A DNA stretch of 64,000 nucleotides from Boswellia sacra (lineage: Eukaryota > Streptophyta > Magnoliopsida > Sapindales > Burseraceae), in assembly GCA_013180625.2 (NCBI GenBank), contig SNVD02006886.1, positions 205,434-269,433 of the forward strand. The letters are read 5' to 3'. How positions within the stretch are numbered: position 1 is the stretch's first letter; every line of letters starts with the position of its first letter. Positions 58,579 through 64,000 of the stretch are shown piece after piece. The translations under genes were made by a program, and so were the position numbers. The notes beneath the pieces are model-generated. The model saw only the letters and a list, made by a program, of their open reading frames with translations. It did not search any database and was not told where the DNA came from.

Positions 58579-58583
58579 GTACA

Positions 58584-59067
58584 GTAAATAGCTTTAAACT
58601 TCTAGTACTCTAGCTACTCTTGGTTAATCTTCGGGCCCCGTACAGAGGCCTCATTTATTTAGATATATTTATTTTTTGAGCGACTTGTTATGACACATGC
58701 AAAGATTAAGTTAGTTAAAGCGTAAAAAAAAAAATTATATTTTTCTGAGTATACAAGGAATGGGCCACTGGGCGCAAGACGGTGAAAAGTGATTACTTCA
58801 AATTATTTGACCAATTGAAATTTAACTTTTTTACAGTTTGTCTTCTAATATTTTACTTTAATTTTTTTTTGTTATAAAATAGATATTCTAGCTTTTTGAT
58901 ATTGGAAGGGGAAATTTTCATCAAAACATTGTACTGTTTCCATGGCTTAGACATTTGTTTGCTTTATTCATAAATTATATTTGCTTTTCCTCGCATTTTG
59001 CTTTGTCACTGTAGGAGTGGTTTTTTCTTTCGAGCTTCTGTTGGCTTTAAAACTGGTTGTCTTCGAT
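58584..59067. other. Unassigned sequence
   Basis: No feature recognised. Confidence 0.3.
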
Positions 59068-59229
59068 GAAGTGCAAAAATCCTTTTGTAGCAATTCCTAA
59101 AATTAAGCCTGTTTCAAACCCACGATATGATCTTGTGGGCGCCTCTTTTGCAGGGGGAACCGATAGAGACCAGCAATTACTGGCCAATGGAGACGACGAA
59201 ATCGACTTTTATATGCTTGAAGTGGACAG
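59068..59229 (+). CDS. Unrecognised short ORF, possible last exon
   Basis: 53 codons from MKCKNPFVAIPKIKPVSN to GDDEIDFYMLEVDS and a stop. An acidic C-terminus with a clean frame looks exon-like. However, the DNA from 59165 to 59260 also shows blocks resembling the B3 gene (GACCAGC...ACTGG, GACGACGAAATC...TTTTAT, CAGTTGAGGT) in the right order with a gap, so it may instead be an old B3 relic. I cannot decide. Confidence 0.25.
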
Positions 59230-59408
59230 TTGAGGTCAGGGACAAAGCTACTTTGTGGCCAACACACCCATCCAATCTTGTAAAAATATGTAAAATTATG
59301 ACAACATAGTCTCTCATATCCGTGTTTCTTTCAGTTTGGCTGCCTGTAATTGTTATTTTTCTTTCAATCTTTTTAATTGATTTTAATTTCTTACCATTAA
59401 CCCCTAAC

Positions 59409-60055
59409 AAGCAAGTCCTGACTCCGACGTTGGTTGAGATGACTAGATAGTAGGGTTGCAATTTGGGTAATGACACACGAACACGACATGATTACGACTT
59501 GAACACGATACACGATTAACAAAATGGGTCGGATTCGTGTTAAAGGTGTTCAACACGTCAACCCGTTTAATGACACGAATAGTTAGACATATTTTATCTA
59601 TACTTAACATGTAAGCTCATTTAATGATATAAATTGTTACCTACTTACAATATATATAAATTATGAAACTAAAAATTTTATATTATAAAGTAAATTAATT
59701 TATAAAATAATAAATTATGATGATTTTAACAATATTTTATACGAACAATAGTTTATATTCTAAAAATAATTTTAATTGATATAAATATATAGAATATAAT
59801 ATATTATGTATAACTAGGTTAAACAATTAAATAAATTATATAAATTAAATATGATACGATTATAACCCATGGGTAACACGTTTAATAACCGTGTCGGATC
59901 AGTGTTTTATGTTTTGACACGAATAATTAAATAGGTCGACACGAATGACACGAATTGACACCCCTATTAGATAGACTACTATTAAGTTAATGGGCAAGGA
60001 ACGAGATAAAGCTACAACGCGTCTGCTTGTGAGCCCTCAAGAAATTAGTTTTCTT
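59409..60055 (+). pseudogene. B3 relic split by a MITE (copy D)
   Basis: The left piece ends GGTTGAGATGACTAGATAG, aligning with CAGTTGAGGTGATTAGAGAG of copy C (36388-36407). The right piece, from 59967, reads TTAGATAGACTACTATTAAG and continues TTAATGGGCAAGGA, the codons for the VIRETTIKLLGKE end of the B3 protein. It then jumps into 3' UTR sequence (ACGCGTCTGCTTGTGAGCCC) also found at 21452. The rest of the gene is absent or unrecognisable. Confidence 0.65.
59451..59966. mobile_element. MITE copy 2 (hAT-like), inside the B3 relic
   Basis: 516 bp from TAGGGTTGCAATTTGGG to GAATTGACACCCCTA, the reverse complement of the MITE at 19447-19960 along its length. The flanks carry an 8-bp direct repeat, CTAGATAG / TTAGATAG (59443-59450, 59967-59974), matching 7 of 8. 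An 8-bp duplication plus the T-A-GGGGTG ends point to the hAT superfamily. The B3 sequence on both sides gives the pre-insertion site independently. Confidence 0.75.
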
Positions 60056-60484
60056 TTTATAAGAATCTTGTTATTTAAACTCCTTTAAAACTCTCTTGAA
60101 GTCCTCTTTAAATAAAATAAATTTAAAAAATATATTATATATAATATAAAAAATACCCTTCATATCCTTCTCTTTGACTACCATATAAATGTTCCCAATC
60201 TATTTTTACTATGAATGTTTGTGGAGATTGGCGAATAGATATATTTATTGATTCCAGGAATAATTTTCAAATATAATTTTATTATAATTAATCTTTTAAT
60301 AAATTGTCAACTTCAAATGAAATCCATATTAAAATTCAATAAACTCCTCAATTTTTCCCGCGCCGTGCAACACGCGTTTCACTTTCTCACCATTAGTCGA
60401 CTGCAAATATCCTTCATCGCTAAAAAGAAAAGCGAAATTAATCAATTTAAGCAAAAACAAATGGGGGCTCAGCTATTGCATTGC
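60056..60484. other. A/T-rich sequence
   Basis: No gene recognised. Confidence 0.3.
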
Positions 60485-60655
60485 CCGATCAGATCCTAAG
60501 ACGGATCAGGCATAGGAAATCCTTACGTGGGCGAATCCCCTGCGTCCAGAAAACAAAAGCATCCAAGACAAGTTGAAGTATTGCCAGTTCCACAAGTCTC
60601 ACGGTCATGATTCTTCGACTTGCAGAGTTCTCAAGATAGGAAATAGGAAGTTGTT
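60485..60655 (+). pseudogene. Ty3/gypsy gag scrap
   Basis: One frame gives ILRRIRHRKSLR; after a frame change WANPLRPENKSIQDK and KYCQFHKSHGHDSSTCRVLK follow. This is the I---I------LRWP--L, K-YC-FH--HGH-T--C--LK pattern of plant gypsy gag proteins. Isolated, with no LTR nearby. Confidence 0.6.
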
Positions 60656-62169
60656 TGTAAGATAAAGAACTTCTGTGAAATACTCATTTTTAACACAAAA
60701 AAGGATGACAGGCCTGGCCTATGTTTCATTTTCAGTTTATCCAAAAAGCTAGAATAATTTGAATCAAATCGTAAATAGTTTTTAAACAAAAAAGACTAAC
60801 AAGAAAATATCACGAGTTTCAATCTTACTTCCCACTCACAAACACCCAATTGCCTCATGGAATTAAGAACACCAATGAAGCCTAGAGGAATTCTTTCATT
60901 AGCAGTAAAAATCCAATAAAGATCTTTGGAGTTTTTGGTAATTTAAGTCTTAGATATATTTTAAATTTTAATAAAATAAAAAAGAGGGACTTAAAAAGAG
61001 ATTAGCTAGAGCTCAAATAACAACACTCTTTTTATAAACTATGTTTAAGGAGATATTTGGGCTTTCCATCGAACTTAAAGCACAAACGTCATCCACTTTA
61101 CACTGCAATATCCTTTTTAGAGGCCTATCCAATTAGTATTTGATTGGTATCCTTTGGAACTTCATATGGTTGTTTTGTTTCGGTAAAGCTTAATCCATTT
61201 AATGTCATAGGCTTTTGACAATAAATATAACATGTCCTTTCTTGCATGTTAGATATCAGTATTGTTATGTAAGCCCCTCAAATCCTTTTCTGAGTCTCAT
61301 TTTAAATATAATTTATTTAAAAATTCTAATTAATTATTATCATTTATAAAAGACAAAAAATATCCTTTTGTTAAATGTTTTACCATCAATTTTTCACAGA
61401 ATTTATCACCCTTAATTTGTGGATGTCTGTCATTATATTTTCTCTTGTTTTACAAATATTATGAAATTTACATATATAATTTTGCAACTACAATAAAATT
61501 AAAACCCTAAATTTTATATGAAATTTATAAAACTGAAATTGAAATTAAAATTTATTCATAAGTACAATATAAAAGCGGCATTCATGGTCTGCATATCTTG
61601 CAAGAATTGCTGGATTTAGAATTTAGAATTTTGTCTTTGTAGCAGCAAAATAGACTTGGAATAAGTTGGGATCCGTAATTTCGAAAGTCTTTGATCAAAG
61701 GAATGATAAAATTTGAGTAATGAAGTTGAAGATAATATACCAAAGGCAAGTTAGGATTTGAAGTGGGACTCCAAGAAATAACGATAAGTTCGGTAACTTA
61801 GATAAATGAATGGGAGTTGCGTTTTCATATGCAGGATTTTATCAAAATTTTACTATATTATCATCCTAACTTATTTGACGATGATGGTGAAATCTGAGAA
61901 CTATTGAATTCCATATCTTTTATCTTTTGATAGATCAATTCTAGAAGGATTAGGCGATGGGTACTTTATTTTGGAATAAAAGGAAACAGGGTTGAATATT
62001 AATTTTTGTTATAATAATGTTTTCGAGAGGATTTTGGAAAGAGTTTTGGAGGGACTCAAAATAACTACGCAGTTAAAGATTGCACAAGAATAAGTTGAAC
62101 ATAATTCTTTGGACACTTTGGGCATAAAGTCTCTTAACTTGGATGGCTCCCTTCGGATTGGGCCATTAA
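60656..62169. other. A/T-rich intergenic sequence
   Basis: No gene recognised. Confidence 0.3.
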
Positions 62170-62178
62170 AAAATAAAA

Positions 62179-62581
62179 AAGATAATTCTAATTTGCCCCC
62201 TGAGGTTAGGTGAAAAGAAATTGAGGACCTCAGTTTTCTGAAATCTAAATTTGCCCCCTGAAGTTACTGTAGTACCGTTAGATTTAACGGAAAATGCATT
62301 AAATAGTAACTTAACGTTTTACAAACCATTTAGAAAAGTGTATTATAATCTATTTTACTGCTTATTAGCGTTAAATTATTATTTAATATATTTTTTATTA
62401 AATCTAATATTAGTATTAAGTTATTATTTAATATATTTTCCGTTAAATCTAACGGTTTAATACATTTTCCGTTAAATATAACGGTACTACAGTAACCTCA
62501 GGGGGCAATCTTACATTTCAGAAAACTGAGGTCCTCAATTTTTTTTAAGCCTAACCTCAGGGGGCAAATTAGAATTATCCC
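62179..62581. mobile_element. Mutator-like MITE with long inverted repeats
   Basis: Ends GATAATTCTAATTTGCCCCCTGAGGTTA and its complement; the inverted repeat continues inward through GGACCTCAGTTTTCTGAAAT and GTAGTACCGTTA. Flanked by a 9-bp repeat AAAATAAAA (62170-62178, 62582-62590). The repeat is low-complexity, so the duplication alone is weak, but its length fits Mutator-type insertion. Confidence 0.75.
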
Positions 62582-62590
62582 AAAATAAAA

Positions 62591-63052
62591 AGGTATTAGC
62601 ATCGTAAAATCAATTCCCAATAGAATAGTCTTTTTTTTCACTACTTTTCATCTCAACAAACTCGATTTTCAACTTTAGCTTTTTTTGACAATTATCCTCA
62701 AATAATATTACTAAAATAAAAATGGCTTTGATATATAATTTTCTTAAACATCATACCCTATCCATTTTATCCCAGCAACAAAAGAAAAAATAATATGGAA
62801 TTCAACTTTGCATGTCTATTTCTTAAGTTTGGAAACCGTTATAAGGTTTAGACTTTTGGATCATATGAAATGATATTTATCAAATTCTATCCTTGGACGT
62901 TGAGAACAAGCACACGCTTTTCGATCCATGTATCAATTCGCAGTTTTAACTTAAAAAAGTTGAAAATTTTTATATGCATCGAGGCAACACCAAAGTTTCC
63001 CTAAAAGGCAAAATTCTATATTAGATAAATGTCAATTATATATATCTAATAT

Positions 63053-63102
<50 letters not shown>

Positions 63103-64000
63103 GAGTCAGAGAAACACCTGTTCAAAGCAATTAATACATATCATATCCCATAACTCATCACAAAGAAATCAAACCTTTACATATTAGAATAATGCAAGGA
63201 GCTGTAAATAAAATCTAACATATTAATAAAAGGACAATGTGGGGATGAAATGGGGTATATTGAGGAATAAGACTAATTTCAAAATGGATGGGGCAATTTG
63301 CATCTAAAAAACTACTCTAAACACCAAAATTTCAAAAATAAATTTTATTTTCATAATAATCATTTAGTAGTTTACTATCAAGGCCAATAATAAATATCAA
63401 TCATCATATTCAACCTATCTCTATTCCCATAGAAACCCTAATTCCATTTAAAAAATAAAAAAAATATTGCAAAATTATAATCTATTACTTAAAAAATTCT
63501 TTAAAAAAGATATTGGTACTTTATCTTTTTTATTTCCTTTTCTTTGACAACATATCAAGTTATTTTTATTAGGCAATCAAAATATTCTTGTTATTCCATG
63601 CTTATAGTAACAGTTTTCTATCTAATATTGAATTTAAGTTTTATCAGGATCTCGATAAAAGATAATGTTAGTGTCATTGGCATGTACCATGCACATGATT
63701 ATTTTAGACCAACTTGTAATTAAAACATTGTGTTATATTATTTTTTATTTTGCTATTTCTAGAAGTTGATTTTAGAAAGTATTTGATTCATATTAAATAT
63801 CTCTTTAGATTAGGACATTATTCTAGTATTCTAGTCGACTTAGGAGCATATTTATTTATGTTCGATTTTATTTACGAGATTATTTATATCACTTCCTATA
63901 TTATTGATTATTATCCCATTCTTACCAAATTAAGTTTGATTGAGATTCTACAGGATATTGGTGAGAATAGTAATTGAATGTCACACTATATATATAATGT
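62591..64000. other. A/T-rich intergenic sequence with (TA)n
   Basis: Contains a (TA)n microsatellite at about 63056-63099. An open stretch at 63750-63977 (hydrophobic, Tyr/Ile-rich) shows no family features and is likely chance in A/T-rich DNA. Confidence 0.4.

Noticed and set aside
63750..63977. 75-codon hydrophobic open frame near the end
   Set aside because: A/T-rich composition, no signal peptide pattern, no neighbour or homologue that I recognise.
1..64000. tRNA, rRNA, CRISPR or prophage features
   Set aside because: No cloverleaf, rRNA or regularly spaced short repeat was seen; content is plant nuclear.

Overview
This is an AT-rich stretch of plant nuclear DNA. It carries plant transposon families (CACTA, hAT-like and Mutator-like MITEs, Ty1/copia, Ty3/gypsy chromovirus and long-LTR gypsy), intron-split fragments of eukaryotic genes, and a plant B3-domain gene. 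A woody eudicot is the best guess; I cannot name the species. There are no bacterial operons, tRNA, rRNA or CRISPR arrays. Most of the window is transposable elements and gene debris. Only two coding sequences look intact: a 119-residue B3-domain protein (20968-21327) and the copia polyprotein (53893-57813).

Layout. 1-4628: the right part of a CACTA transposon (to 2287) sits inside an exon of a DegP/HtrA-like protease fragment. That fragment lies next to an NTF2 fragment on the same strand, and the block ends in a second, different CACTA terminus at 4628. This looks like a gene-capturing CACTA element hit by another one. 4900-7030: two LTR remnants. 7870-24620: a family of duplicated blocks, each with a promoter, a small B3 gene, a 3' UTR and a long conserved flank. 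Copy A (8292) has a frameshift, copy B (20968) is intact, and one copy is reduced to its 3' UTR (10640). Part of the flank is tandemly duplicated (about 2.6 kb, 12280-17500). Three related MITEs share TAGGGGTG-type ends (17648, 19447, and 59451 inverted).

24900-33720: a graveyard of LTR elements. It holds two long-LTR gypsy remnants facing each other, a complete gag-only non-autonomous element (30231-32753, target duplication AAGAT) and a copia 3' end. 35050-43010: B3 copy C, a pseudogene whose 3' flank is split by a degenerate 5.7-kb chromovirus (36660-42352). 43400-50960: A/T-rich sequence with foldback elements, MITEs and a 300-bp tandem duplication. 51079-51734: a tiny LTR element (TRIM) with two identical 191-bp LTRs and target duplication GAATG. 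51960-52660: a GAAGCTTCAT minisatellite ending at a damaged MADS-box first exon. 53400-58578: a young, apparently complete copia element (target duplication GTACA). 59400-60060: another B3 relic, split by a MITE with an 8-bp target duplication. 60485-62590: a gypsy gag scrap and a Mutator-like MITE.

The history that ties the window together is repeated segmental duplication of a B3 locus, followed by insertions that broke all but one copy. Boundaries marked approximate are judged by eye from repeats and splice-like signals.
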